Of a DNA stretch of 64,000 nt, positions 1 to 8,958 are shown piece by piece. The DNA is from Eukaryota sp. TZLM1-RC (Eukaryota > Metamonada: BaSk clade). The translations under genes were made by a program, and so were the position numbers. The stretch is taken from contig JAUPSS010000002.1 in assembly GCA_040285825.1 (NCBI GenBank), forward strand, positions 2,232,001 through 2,296,000. Reading direction: 5' to 3'. The notes beneath the pieces are model-generated. The model saw only the letters and a list, made by a program, of their open reading frames with translations, was not told the origin of the DNA and ran no database searches. The first letter of the stretch is position 1. Every line of letters begins with the position of its first letter.

Positions 1-246
1 AAGCATGAGGTTTAAGGATGGTGAAACAATGATATTGGAGATCTCTTTCTTGCTGACACGACCAGTAGCAGCTAAAAGAGGACGACCATAAGAACGGATT
101 TCCGGCTGGTAAAGGACAAGAGTACCATCTTCGGTTCCAATAAGGAGATTTAGCTCATCTGATTGCCACGCACAAATGGAGCTGACAGAAACAGGAAGAT
201 CATCAAGTATTTTCGTAACCTCAAAACCAGGAAAGGTCAATGTCAT
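1..246 (-). CDS. Vps39/Vam6-like CNH-domain protein, N-terminal part (runs off the left edge)
   Basis: The minus strand is open for 82 codons from an ATG at 244-246 to the window edge. The product starts MTLTFPGFEVTKILDDLP and continues with a beta-propeller strand pattern (SICAWQ...LLIGTEDGTLVLYQ). This resembles the start of citron-homology (CNH) domains in Vps39/Vam6 and TGFBRAP1/Vps3. Those proteins are subunits of the HOPS and CORVET tethers that drive endosome and vacuole fusion. The gene is divergent from the kinesin gene, with about 140 bp between the two starts, so a shared promoter region is likely. Only about 80 of an expected 800 or more residues are visible, so HOPS versus CORVET cannot be decided. 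A generic CNH protein is the main alternative. Confidence 0.55.
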   Translation of the reverse strand, partial: MTLTFPGFEVTKILDDLPVSVSSICAWQSDELNLLIGTEDGTLVLYQPEIRSYGRPLLAATGRVSKKEISNIIVSPSLNLML

Positions 247-386
247 GAGATGTTCGCAAGAGTAAAACAAGGATCAGTAAGGATGTGGTTTGTGTGAGTG
301 GGTAGTAATTGAAACACAAAACAAAAAAATCAATGAAATCAAGTATTCAGGTGGCCACATTGTTCAAACAATTATAAACAGTATCT

Positions 387-2123
387 GTGCGAATGAGTTG
401 TCCCTTCCACACAATTGCTCGAATACGACCCTTTCTTCCAGAAGAAGCAGATTCTTCCCCTATATCTTTTGATTGTTCTTCATCACCGCCTTCTGTTATT
501 CTTTCAGGAAAGGGAACATTAGCAGGAATAGCCCGTCGATACCCTTTCCATGAAGTTTATGGACCAAACTCTTCACAATCAGACCTTTTCTCATCCCACA
601 TAACTTCCCTCCTTGACAGTACTCTCAATGGAAACAATACTTCTGTTCTTACTTTCGGTGCTACCAACACCGGTAAAACCTGGACGCTATTTGGAAAATC
701 AGATCAGTCTCTAGATTCTATAACGACGAGGCTTTCACCATCAAGTGGTCTTGTTCCAAGGTCCTTAGAGTATTTATTCAAATCATTACCTCCCAATCAT
801 TTCCTTTCTCTTTCGCTAATTGAAATCTATAGTTCAAACGATAGGGATTATGTTATTGATCTCCTTAGCCCGTATGAGCCAGAAGTTACCCCCAATAAGA
901 AAACCCTCTCCTTAGCTTGGAATGAGGATCGGTTTGAAGTCAAGGATAACATTAAGGGGGATTGTAACAGTCTGGTGGATGCGTTGTTTCTTGTTCAAGT
1001 AGGATTGGAGAATAGATCAGTGAGGGATCGTGACATTTATGGGACAAACAACAGTAAATATTTACCAAGCTCTAGGAGTCATTGCCTGCTTTGTATTAAT
1101 GTTAGGTCAAAAAAGTCAAGAAGAATCCTTGGGGCTATCACGTTTGCTGATTTGGCAGGCAGTGAACGTTTCAACCCTGAAAACAATCGAGAATCATCAT
1201 CAATCAATCAATCACTTTCCGTTCTATCCAAGGTGATTTCCTCTCTTAAATCTTCCCCTCCTTCATCCACGTTCATACCTTGGAGGGAGTCAACCTTAAC
1301 CAAGCTATTATGGCCCTGTCTGGATCCTTCAAGGTGCACTACTGATTCCTTTAAGACAGTGCTCATCACCACTCTCTCCCCTTGTTTTAAGGACTGGAGT
1401 GGTTCGCTTCAAGGATTGTTGGTAGCAACTTGTGCTCAAAGCGTAGTGGCTGGGGGTAGGAAGAGTCCATCGTTGTTTGATAGTTTAGGTCTGGAAAAGA
1501 GTTGCCGAAACTGTGAAGAATTGGGCAAACAAAATGAATACTTGAGAAGAGAACTATCAATTCTTCAGAAAAGTTTATCAGAGTTTGAAGTAAATGCTCC
1601 CAAATGTGTAGACGGTAAAGCTGCTGTGAAAGCTCTTCTGGATGCTAATCACTTGCTAAGATATAACTTGGCAATTGTTGAACAGGACAGAAATTCACTA
1701 TCAAGTCAAAGTGCTGATTTATTCAGGTACATTGCCCAGTTAGAAGAAACAATAGAGGAGGTCAAAGCCAATCAATCAAATCATCAAATGATTGATCGTG
1801 GAACAGACACTCCTTGCTTTGTTGAAGATCCAATCAGCTTGGTAGAATCTCAACTTGAACATGAAGGGTTAATTGAAGGAAACGGTTTAGAGATTGATCA
1901 ATTTTCTATCCATAGTAAACGCTCAATTCAAACAGAACCACCAAGACCAAAATCGGCAACTTCCTCTGTCAAACTTTCATTTTCTAACCCCCGACCCTCA
2001 TCAGCTAATAGTTGCCTTTTAGCATCGGCAAGAGCTGACCTGGACAGGTATAGGGGTAGGAAAAGGGGTGGGGTTAAGAAAAGACCTAACAGCGGTGTTA
2101 AGAGTAGAATATTGAGGAGGTAG
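387..2123 (+). CDS. Kinesin-like motor protein with N-terminal motor domain
   Basis: A complete 578-codon ORF encoding a microtubule motor ATPase. The motor domain fills roughly residues 5-360. It has the P-loop GATNTGKT at about 91-98, switch I SSRSH at about 228-232, and switch II DLAGSE at about 255-260. The alpha4/L12 region follows (INQSLSVL...WRESTLTKLLWPCL). A short Glu/Gln-rich coiled-coil segment lies at about 370-475, and the tail is basic (SRGRKRGG-like, Arg/Lys-rich) with many Ser-Pro sites. The P-loop is GAT rather than the usual GQT. A start at the second Met (residue 3, MSCPFHTIARIRPF) would also fit. The tail is short for a dimeric transport kinesin. The kinesin family cannot be assigned by eye. 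No intron is needed. Confidence 0.93.
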   Translation: MRMSCPFHTIARIRPFLPEEADSSPISFDCSSSPPSVILSGKGTLAGIARRYPFHEVYGPNSSQSDLFSSHITSLLDSTLNGNNTSVLTFGATNTGKTWTLFGKSDQSLDSITTRLSPSSGLVPRSLEYLFKSLPPNHFLSLSLIEIYSSNDRDYVIDLLSPYEPEVTPNKKTLSLAWNEDRFEVKDNIKGDCNSLVDALFLVQVGLENRSVRDRDIYGTNNSKYLPSSRSHCLLCINVRSKKSRRILGAITFADLAGSERFNPENNRESSSINQSLSVLSKVISSLKSSPPSSTFIPWRESTLTKLLWPCLDPSRCTTDSFKTVLITTLSPCFKDWSGSLQGLLVATCAQSVVAGGRKSPSLFDSLGLEKSCRNCEELGKQNEYLRRELSILQKSLSEFEVNAPKCVDGKAAVKALLDANHLLRYNLAIVEQDRNSLSSQSADLFRYIAQLEETIEEVKANQSNHQMIDRGTDTPCFVEDPISLVESQLEHEGLIEGNGLEIDQFSIHSKRSIQTEPPRPKSATSSVKLSFSNPRPSSANSCLLASARADLDRYRGRKRGGVKKRPNSGVKSRILRR

Positions 2124-2384
2124 AATTCATTTTGTATATTACCCCAAAACTACACCTTGTATTTAAAATCTGTTGGTTTTTTCAACAAAGAATTGATTAA
2201 TTCTATTTTTATTTATTGAGGTAATTTGGATTAATTAACATTGATTCAAATAGCGTTGAAAAAGTTTTTAAAGCCCTAATTGGGTTTCTTTCTTTTTAAA
2301 AAAATAAATTAAAGAGTCCTTGTAAATAAACTCAGTTCTGTTCATAAATATAAACCCAAAAAATTTAATATTTTAATAATTGTT

Positions 2385-2954
2385 TTACAACCTTCCTGGC
2401 TTTAAATGGCCCTTACCCTTTTTCATTTGCTGTTCCTGCTTTTTCAGAGCAATGCGAGGGGCATCTTGTTTGGCTTTCTCCACCAAAAATGAGATGTGCC
2501 CTCTCTGTCTTGCTTCCTTGCTGACAGATCTTCCACTTCCCCGTGCTCCACCCCATGCTTCCTGACCCGGCATGACAGGAACAAATGTGTCTTGGGCAAT
2601 AGAGCTCTGTTTAACAATGCGTAAAGATCCACCAGAAGAATCAGTCGGAGAAGTTGGTGAAGAAGGAAGAGGAGAACGTGGTGGTTGGCGGGACTTCTTG
2701 GTAAAATCAAAGAAGTCAGACTTGGTGGAATGGAGACTGAGATTGCGACTGGGAACCTGGTGGCTTGCCACATCCAAACCAAAAGAAAATTGAGTCTGAC
2801 GTGGAAGTTTTACAGGTGGGTTTGTGTCAAAAGAAGAAGAACTAAGACGTAAAGATGATGGAAGAGCTGGTTTGGGAGAATGTTTTGGTGAGGCAGGTTC
2901 AGTGTGTACTTCACTATCAGAAGATGAGTCACTGTTGTATGAGACAAGTGACAT
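2385..2954 (-). CDS. PRCC-like protein (short)
   Basis: A 189-codon ORF. The N-terminus MSLVSYNSDSSSD matches the start typical of PRCC proteins (Leu/Val-x-Tyr-x-Ser-Asp runs). The middle is Ser/Pro-rich and disordered. The C-terminal block, about residues 130-185 (WGGARG...RQRGHISFLVEKAKQDAP...LKKQEQQMKKGKG), resembles the PRCC C-terminal domain, in which a Lys/Arg-rich stretch precedes an I-x-x-L-x-x-x-A-K helix. In animals PRCC is a nuclear protein associated with spliceosome and mitotic-checkpoint factors. The protein is much shorter than the animal one. It is divergent from the ORF at 3172 with about 220 bp between. The call rests on two short motifs; an unrelated disordered nuclear protein is possible. 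Confidence 0.5.
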   Translation of the reverse strand: MSLVSYNSDSSSDSEVHTEPASPKHSPKPALPSSLRLSSSSFDTNPPVKLPRQTQFSFGLDVASHQVPSRNLSLHSTKSDFFDFTKKSRQPPRSPLPSSPTSPTDSSGGSLRIVKQSSIAQDTFVPVMPGQEAWGGARGSGRSVSKEARQRGHISFLVEKAKQDAPRIALKKQEQQMKKGKGHLKPGRL

Positions 2955-3171
2955 CGGCCAGCATCACAAAAATGTTTAATAGTAGTAACCTGTTGAGATT
3001 ACTGGAATATGAAGATGAAATGAATCAAGATTGTTTTTCAAAACTTGAGCACTTTCATTTCCTATAAGATTCAATAATAAGATTTTTTTTTCTTCTCCCT
3101 CCCTTAGTCAACCCTTTCATATTTCACTTTCTGTCAAGGCGTCAAAGTCGTACTGTTTCTCTGTCAAAACG

Positions 3172-3459
3172 ATGCCTTTGGCTGATAGTGACTCTGATAC
3201 TGATTGGAACGCCCAAGCAAAGATTCTACCAGTCAGATCAAGCTCATCCTCTCCACTTCCCCACTCTCCCCACAATACAAGCTATGCTCGAAATTCATCT
3301 CAAAAAAATTTTCATTCAAAAACTGATCATTGTACCAGAAAAAACACAGAAAAACCTCCATTACGTTCCTTGCGTTCTGTTGCGCGTTCTATTAACAACT
3401 CCGTTTCTCGAAATTTGTTTTCTCCAGCTGAAACTGCAAAAAGTCAAAAGTCTATTTAA
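3172..3459 (+). CDS. Hypothetical Ser-rich protein, probably cut off by a LINE
   Basis: A 95-codon ORF that starts MPLADSDSDTDWNAQAK and is rich in Ser, Arg and Asn with no recognised domain. Its ATG lies in a normal divergent-promoter position relative to the PRCC-like gene. The ORF ends within a few bases of the point where LINE-derived reverse-transcriptase sequence begins (about 3460). The likely reading is a host gene whose 3' part was displaced by the insertion, leaving a chance stop codon. A genuine short disordered protein is the alternative. Its true C-terminus is not in this window. Confidence 0.35.
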   Translation: MPLADSDSDTDWNAQAKILPVRSSSSSPLPHSPHNTSYARNSSQKNFHSKTDHCTRKNTEKPPLRSLRSVARSINNSVSRNLFSPAETAKSQKSI

Positions 3460-5034
3460 AAGTATTTAAAAATATTGGGCTTCATCTTAATGCCAGCAAA
3501 TGCCTTCTGATTGGCTCTTCTGCTCAAGACCTCGTGATAAACGATTCTATTGTCCCTTTTACTAATTATAGTAGTGATGCTTTTAAGTTCCTTGGTTGTT
3601 GGTTCGGAAACTTGCCTCAAATTCAGAATGAATTACAAGTTATTTTGGAGAAAATGACAATTGAACTTGATGCAATTTCTTCTTTAAATCTAGAAAAACA
3701 TATTAAATTTTTCATGCTTAAAATTTGCTACACTGGGAAAATAACCCACATTTTGAGATCTTGTGCTCCTTCCATAGCATTAGATTTTTGTCGTTCCTTT
3801 AATTCATTGAGAACAGAATTTTTTGCTGATTTATTGGATGTAGAACCAGAAATGTTGAAAGATCACTTATTTTTTTCAGCAAATTTGGGTGGTATTGGCT
3901 TTACTAAAGCTTCTATTTTGTGTGAATCAGCTTTTGTGGGTGGAGGCAAGAATTTTATTGATGAATTTTCTCGTAGATTTCCTGATGATTCTCATCTGTT
4001 AGTTCCCAGTTGCAGTCCATATTTGAATGAGTTATCTTGTGAACTTGATAGATTGCCACCACAAATTTGGACCAAATGTTTTCCTCAATTAATTCAAGAA
4101 ATTCCAAACCGATCTCTTTTTAATTTGCAGTTATGCTGTAAAAAGCTTCAATAAAATTGTCAAAGATTTTTGAAAGCTTGGAATTTGATGTTAGACTTGG
4201 CTTGGCCAAGAAAAAGAATCCCGCTTTTGCAAATCTTTTACAAAATATGTGTGACAGTACTTCTTCTGCCTTAGTAACAACAATTCCACAAGTTTATGGT
4301 ACTCTCTTATCCGATTCTGCTTGGACTCTGAATATGAGATTTCGTTCCTTTATCTGGCCTGATAATTTACCTCATAATTTAATTTGTAAATGTTCTCGAG
4401 AAATTACAACTACTCATTTGTTAAATTGTAAACATTTTATTACTTTTAGAAGCAAGGTTCATGATGCTGTAAGAGACCAGTTATATTGTATGTGTAAATC
4501 TCATAGAATTGAATCCTTCTTGGAACCTCTGTTGTCAAATTTGTTTGATGCTGAAAATGATTTTCATAAGAATAATAGAGGTGATGTCATATTACCTGGA
4601 TTAGATGGAAGCTTCATTTTATTGGATGTAATGTCTGTTGATCCTTGTAATGCCTCAAATGAAAGGCTTGTTAATTCTGAAATTCATAATCCCCTTTCAA
4701 ATGCTGAAAATTTTAAATTCAAAAATACAATGAACCTTTGTCCAAATTGGCCAGTCTACAGCATGCAAAATACAATTTGTATCCATTTGTATTTTCCCTT
4801 TTTGGTTCACTTGCACCAACTGCTTTACGTTTTTTGGATGATTTTGAAATGATTGTAAAGAGAAGAACTGGCAGAAATTTCAACAGATTGTTTTGGCAAA
4901 ATAGAATTGTGTTTTCTATTTTTAAGGGGATGTTGAAGATGGTTTCTGATGCTTTGCTTTCTCTTGGATCTCACTATGAGAGAGTTGCATCTAGTGTTTT
5001 TGTTTTGGGAGAGATGGATTTTTTTAGATGTTGA
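3460..5034 (+). pseudogene. Non-LTR retrotransposon, family A copy 1 (5'-truncated, frameshifted)
   Basis: Three consecutive ORFs in different frames (3534-4154, 4157-4852, 4738-5034) are pieces of one protein. It begins in the RT fingers/palm boundary (LHLNASKCLLIG), so the catalytic YADD-type motif is already lost. It continues through the RT thumb (KITHILRS...LGGIGFTKASIL). Next come a Cys/His motif C-x-C-x8-H-x4-C (ICKCSREITTTHLLNCKHF, about 4380-4440) and a GDV-x11-LDVMSVDP block (about 4580-4645). The end is a LFWQNRIVFSIFK tail. The Cys/His motif plus GDV...LDV order is that of C-terminal domains of LINEs with a restriction-like endonuclease. Another copy of this family is at 14975-16296. 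Confidence 0.8.
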
Positions 5035-5179
5035 TTTATAGGTTTAGAATAAAATTAAATTTAAAAAAATAAGATTCAATATATTGTTTTTATTGTTTTA
5101 TTATATTTATTATATACGTATTTATTTTGAAGAAATTTATTTTATAATGTGTTTATCTATCGAATAAGGAATAAGAAAT

Positions 5180-5425
5180 CATTTAAGATACTGATCTACC
5201 ACAGAAATCTTATTCAGAAAAGCATTGACATTACCATTCCATGAACGTCCACACTTCTTGCAAGTGACTAATCTATACTAAGGACCGTTGAAGTCTTTGC
5301 TCTCCTGTAAGGTCTTGGGTTAGGTACTCGATGTTTCTGTACATTTTCACCTTCTTTTTGCACGAGTACACATGCATGAGATCAAGACCCAGTTTCATCT
5401 TGATCCAGCTGCAATAATCGATATT
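5180..5425 (-). pseudogene. Fanzor family C, 3' fragment
   Basis: The reverse strand carries a stretch clearly homologous at nucleotide level to 33390-33620 and 52390-52600. It shares the block around CAAGACCTTACAGGAGAGCA and the block ACTTGCAAGAAGTGTGGA. It encodes the second half of a zinc ribbon (LTCKKCGRSW) followed by the RuvC-III-like motif WNGNVNAFLNKI. In TnpB/Fanzor nucleases this motif is normally W-N-R-D-V-N-A-x-N; here the aspartate position (codon 5230-5232) is Asn. Reading is interrupted by stops and frameshifts and nothing upstream of the zinc ribbon is readable, so this is a dead fragment. It lacks the terminal hairpin seen in the other two family-C copies. Confidence 0.65.
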
Positions 5426-6103
5426 TAGTTTATTTAAACAATTTTGCAGTACTTACTGACCAATATACAGTCATTGTTACTCAATCAAAGTAAAAGGAGC
5501 AGTTGTTTTGCAATGATTATGTAAACTTTTAAACACTTTTTGAAAGAAAGGTTCTATCGCGCGTTCTAATACCCAAGCAAACAAGCATCATCTGAACCAC
5601 ACTGCGACTTACTTTGGGTTTTTGGATGAGTTTTTATACAAATACAATAAATTAAACAAATTAAATAAATTAAAGAAATAAAATAAATGATCCAAATGCA
5701 ATTTTTCTAAAATGAAATATCATTACTCACCATATTTTTAATTTGTTCACTTATATATCTCATTCACAAAAGGTCAATCATCCATTATGATCTTTTGAGG
5801 CACAACTTTCTGATGTACTCAACATTGATTTGAGTAAGAAGCCGTGGTGAAACTCAATTTGCATGATATGATGGAAACGAAATAGTAATCGGTTTCTCAA
5901 TAGAAAATAAGTACCATTAATGACAATAAACTAATCTTGACTTTACAAACACAGTGAACTTCCATCAATTCCAGATACGACATCATCCTTTGCAATTTAA
6001 GTAAAGCAAGGGTAAGAAAGAACAATTTTGACTTTTTGATTGTTGATAAATGATTGTAACAATTAAATAAATGATTGGTCTTTTCAAAACTGAATAGGTC
6101 TTC
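5426..6103. other. Intergenic, no gene seen
   Basis: AT-rich sequence between the Fanzor family-C fragment and the RING gene. No ORF or RNA gene could be supported. A run of AAATAAATTAAA-type repeats lies near 5640-5690. Confidence 0.5.
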
Positions 6104-6622
6104 ATGACTTCCTGTCCTATTTGTCTTAGTGAAAGCTTTGCCCTTCCCTATTCTACAACTTGTGGCCATATATTTTGCTGGCCGTGTATTAACCAATGGT
6201 GCAGAAATTCTCAATCACAAGGTCAGTGTTCTTGTCCAGTCTGTAACAATGTAGTCAAATTATCTGACTGCATTCGTATACATGGAGTTAAAGAAAGAGA
6301 ATACAAACCAGAAGAAGACGTTCCGACACCACCGAAAAACGAATACGTTGCCAGTGAGCCTGCTAGAGCTCGTCCTGCAAGACCGCAGTTTCGAGTAGTC
6401 CATCATGGAGTATTCCCCTTTTCTTTCACAGTGAGTAATGGACATCATGGTATGCACAACCCTTTTTTCCCCGCTGAATATGTTGTACCAGATGGTCCTC
6501 ATCACTCCCCTAGAATAAGACATCCAAATCCAGCTCAGGCCCGTAAGCAGATGCTAGTTTTCTTTTTAGTACTTTTCATTTTTGCCTTCTTTCTTCAAAT
6601 ATCAGAGATTGTATTTTTGTAA
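6104..6622 (+). CDS. RNF5/RNF185-type RING E3 ubiquitin ligase, C-terminal membrane anchor
   Basis: A 172-codon ORF. An N-terminal C3HC4 RING has Cys4, Cys7, Cys20, His22, Cys25, Cys28, Cys44 and Cys47, with the GHIFCWPCINQW core characteristic of the RNF5/RNF185/RMA1 group. A Pro- and His-rich linker (about 75-145) leads to one hydrophobic helix, about residues 151-170 (MLVFFLVLFIFAFFLQI), at the C-terminus. Family members are ER or mitochondrial tail-anchored ligases in ER-associated degradation. Length fits the family (about 180-230). The RING begins at residue 4, so the protein has almost no N-terminal extension. Translation starts at the only Met before the RING (6104). Confidence 0.88.
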   Translation: MTSCPICLSESFALPYSTTCGHIFCWPCINQWCRNSQSQGQCSCPVCNNVVKLSDCIRIHGVKEREYKPEEDVPTPPKNEYVASEPARARPARPQFRVVHHGVFPFSFTVSNGHHGMHNPFFPAEYVVPDGPHHSPRIRHPNPAQARKQMLVFFLVLFIFAFFLQISEIVFL

Positions 6623-7315
6623 TTGTTTTGTGTACATAGTTTTAATTTAGAGGTTATTAAATAATAGTTTCAGATTTTATTTCGATTTAACCATTTCGAT
6701 CTCTTTGAATGCATACTGCACCATAACTGTTTTTTCTGATATCAATTCATTGCTTTTAATCTTGTGGCCCAAAAAACAGAGGAATTTTAGTCCTTGGTGT
6801 CATCAGCAATTTAGTTGATCACAACTTCCATCCCTTAGAAGGATTGCTAGAAGGTAAATCAACAGTTGAGCATGTTTTTATCATTTCATTTGGTCCAATT
6901 CTCTTTAGTGTCGATGTAGATACAAATTGGGGAACTTGATAGAGTGTTTGAGATGCAAATAGATACAGTATATGGTGAAGAACTGGACAATTCGGTTGTC
7001 GTATTTACATGGTAAAATTGGAAAATTTGATGGACTTAGTAGAGAAATGAACTCAATAAACTTTTATGGTATCAAATTGTTTAAAATTGGTGGTGAAATT
7101 AGTTCTTTTCTCCTTTAGTATAACCATTAGTGAAAAATAAACATAATAAGATCAACATAAGTGAATTTTATTTTTAATATTTAAATTAACTAACAAAACT
7201 AAGTATTTTGAACAATCATGGCCAAAAACATTGTGGAATCACTGATTGATATCGACCCACCAGACAGAATTACTAATTTAAATAACAATTTATAAGTACC
7301 AAAGGAATAAATAAA
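6623..7315. other. Intergenic, no gene seen
   Basis: About 690 bp between the RING gene and the convergent transporter gene. It is AT-rich with frequent stops in all frames. No coding or RNA feature could be supported. Confidence 0.5.
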
Positions 7316-8630
7316 TTAAATAAATAAGCCAAAGAAATTTTCTACTGGTGGAACCAACCAATCCCTTACATATTGAGTTAAAATAAAGGCACTAAAAGAA
7401 AATCCATCAGCCAGAAACAGCCAAACAGAATAGGCTATACCATTATACTTTGAGTCTAACTTGCTATCAATAGCCTTTGACGAGCTCACATAAATTCCAC
7501 CATTTCCAAATGAAACTAAGAAGGCAGTAGCCAAAACTAAACCAGGGACTTTGGACAAACCAAAGATAATACCAGGGATAGTGAATATGAGGAAGGAATA
7601 AGGGTGTTTAAATTTGGATTTTTGGAAAATCTTTCTTGAGGAAGAATCACCAATCATAAACAAAAATGAAAACAAACTAAAATAATAATGATTTGGAATT
7701 GTAAAAGTAACTAAATTAAACACATTAACTGGAACCGTGGGGAAGTCTGTATCGTTGAAGACATAAAGCTCAATGCCGGGAGAAAACATTGAAACTGACA
7801 TCATATTAAACCCAAAAGTCATTGCCCAGGGAAAAACTACTGGAAACCATTGTCGCCATTCGGAAATGTAAAGGAAGAAGTGGCGAGAAGAAGTGCCCTG
7901 CCGAGCGAGTGACTTTGCTGGCACACGTAAGACTAACAAAAGCACACCAATTACTTGCAAACTTCCGACATAAGCATACATGTATGTAGGCCAAATCCAA
8001 CCAAACCATTTCATAATTGGTTTAGATATCACAGTAATACTGGCAATACCAAAGGGAATAGCTAAAACTGACATTGATTTAGCCTTCTTTCCATATGCCG
8101 AGGTTGTATTGAGTATATTTGCTTCAAAAGTACCGATACCAACGCCACCCAAGCCATAAATAACCCCGACCTGCCACACATACATCTTATCTGCAAAATA
8201 AAAGATACTGAAAAGAAGACCTTCCACTATTGCCATTACGGTCATTGCGAGAAAAAGACGACCACGAGGCTTGAGGAAGGCAAAGAAAAGGTTGTGGCCT
8301 AATCTAAAAACGAGGTTACCAAGAGATAAAAGGGATATTGCAAATCCTAGAGAGGCCTAGTATAAGAAAGTGGGATATACGTACATTGCCGTGATCAATA
8401 TCACATTTTTTAGAAACCTTGTCTTGAAAGAAGAAAAGAGATGCATAACAAGCAAAGCACGCCAGTGTAGCGAAAAAGAATTCAAAGTAGGATCGTTCGT
8501 TACTGATTTTGAGCTTTGAAGTCAAGAGAGGTTCGTCCATTGCATCAAGGGAATCCGCGACGACGAGGGGATTTGGTGATGCGTTGATGGTGATGGGTGC
8601 ATTGACAGAGGATACTGGACTGTCAAGCAT
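7316..8630 (-). CDS. Multipass membrane transporter (MFS-like), one 28-nt intron
   Basis: The gene is two exons, 8630-8385 and 8356-7316, giving 428 residues. Removing 8357-8384 (GTACGT...TACTAG on the minus strand) joins DHGN to ASLGFAISLLSLGNLVFRL in frame. Without the splice the first ORF stops at 8316. The N-terminus is about 45 polar residues. Roughly ten to twelve hydrophobic segments follow, including a Gly-rich helix (YGLGGVGIGTFEANILN) and a C-terminal FGNGGIYVSSSKAID segment. The topology fits a major-facilitator-type solute carrier, but the substrate family could not be recognised. Fanzor family A lies about 330 bp upstream in the same orientation. An equilibrative-type transporter is an alternative. 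Confidence 0.6.
8357..8384 (-). other. 28-nt spliceosomal intron
   Basis: It begins GTACGT and ends TATACTAG on the minus strand. It is 28 nt long, not a multiple of three, and contains no alternative in-frame path. Its removal restores a continuous transporter reading frame across a conserved-looking membrane helix. Confidence 0.75.
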
Positions 8631-8653
8631 TATTTTAGGGTGGTCTAAATACT

Positions 8654-8679
8654 GTGAATTTCGCTTATGTGAAATTCAC
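8654..8679 (-). repeat. Inverted repeat, 9-bp perfect arms, upstream of the transporter ATG
   Basis: Arms GTGAATTTC (8654-8662) and GAAATTCAC (8671-8679) with an 8-nt loop, 24 bp upstream of the transporter start codon. It could be a transcript hairpin or the right end of the family-A Fanzor element. No function is established. Confidence 0.4.
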
Positions 8680-8837
8680 TCCTGTTTTCAACTTTCTCAA
8701 TGTCTACTCACACGCTGTAAGAGACTTGTAGCATCATTTGACAAAGACAATCATGATCTTCATCAATGGGCTACCTCACTTAAATACACCTTCTGCTTTC
8801 ACAGAACAAAGCCTCGCGACTTGATGTATCTAAGTGG

Positions 8838-8869
8838 ATCTACCAAATGCTACTAAGGCATTTGTAGAT
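8838..8869 (-). ncRNA. Candidate Fanzor family-A guide-RNA hairpin / element right end
   Basis: About 90 bp downstream of the family-A Fanzor stop, ATCTAC and AAATGC on one side pair with GCATTT and GTAGAT on the other. That makes 12 bp with a single bulged C and a 7-nt loop. TnpB and Fanzor guide RNAs come from the 3' end of the nuclease gene and the adjacent element end, so the position is right. Expression and function are inference. Confidence 0.35.
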
Positions 8870-8958
8870 TGGTCTCAAAAGTTTTAGTTTCTGAAATAAC
8901 TCAAAATAAAATATCAGTTATTAGAAAATTTTTGTTTTTGTATGCTCAGGATCCCCAT

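Noticed and set aside
6780-6900. Reading SNLVDHNFHPLEGLLEG as part of a polymerase or RT
   Set aside because: One short readable stretch with stops on both sides and no catalytic motif.
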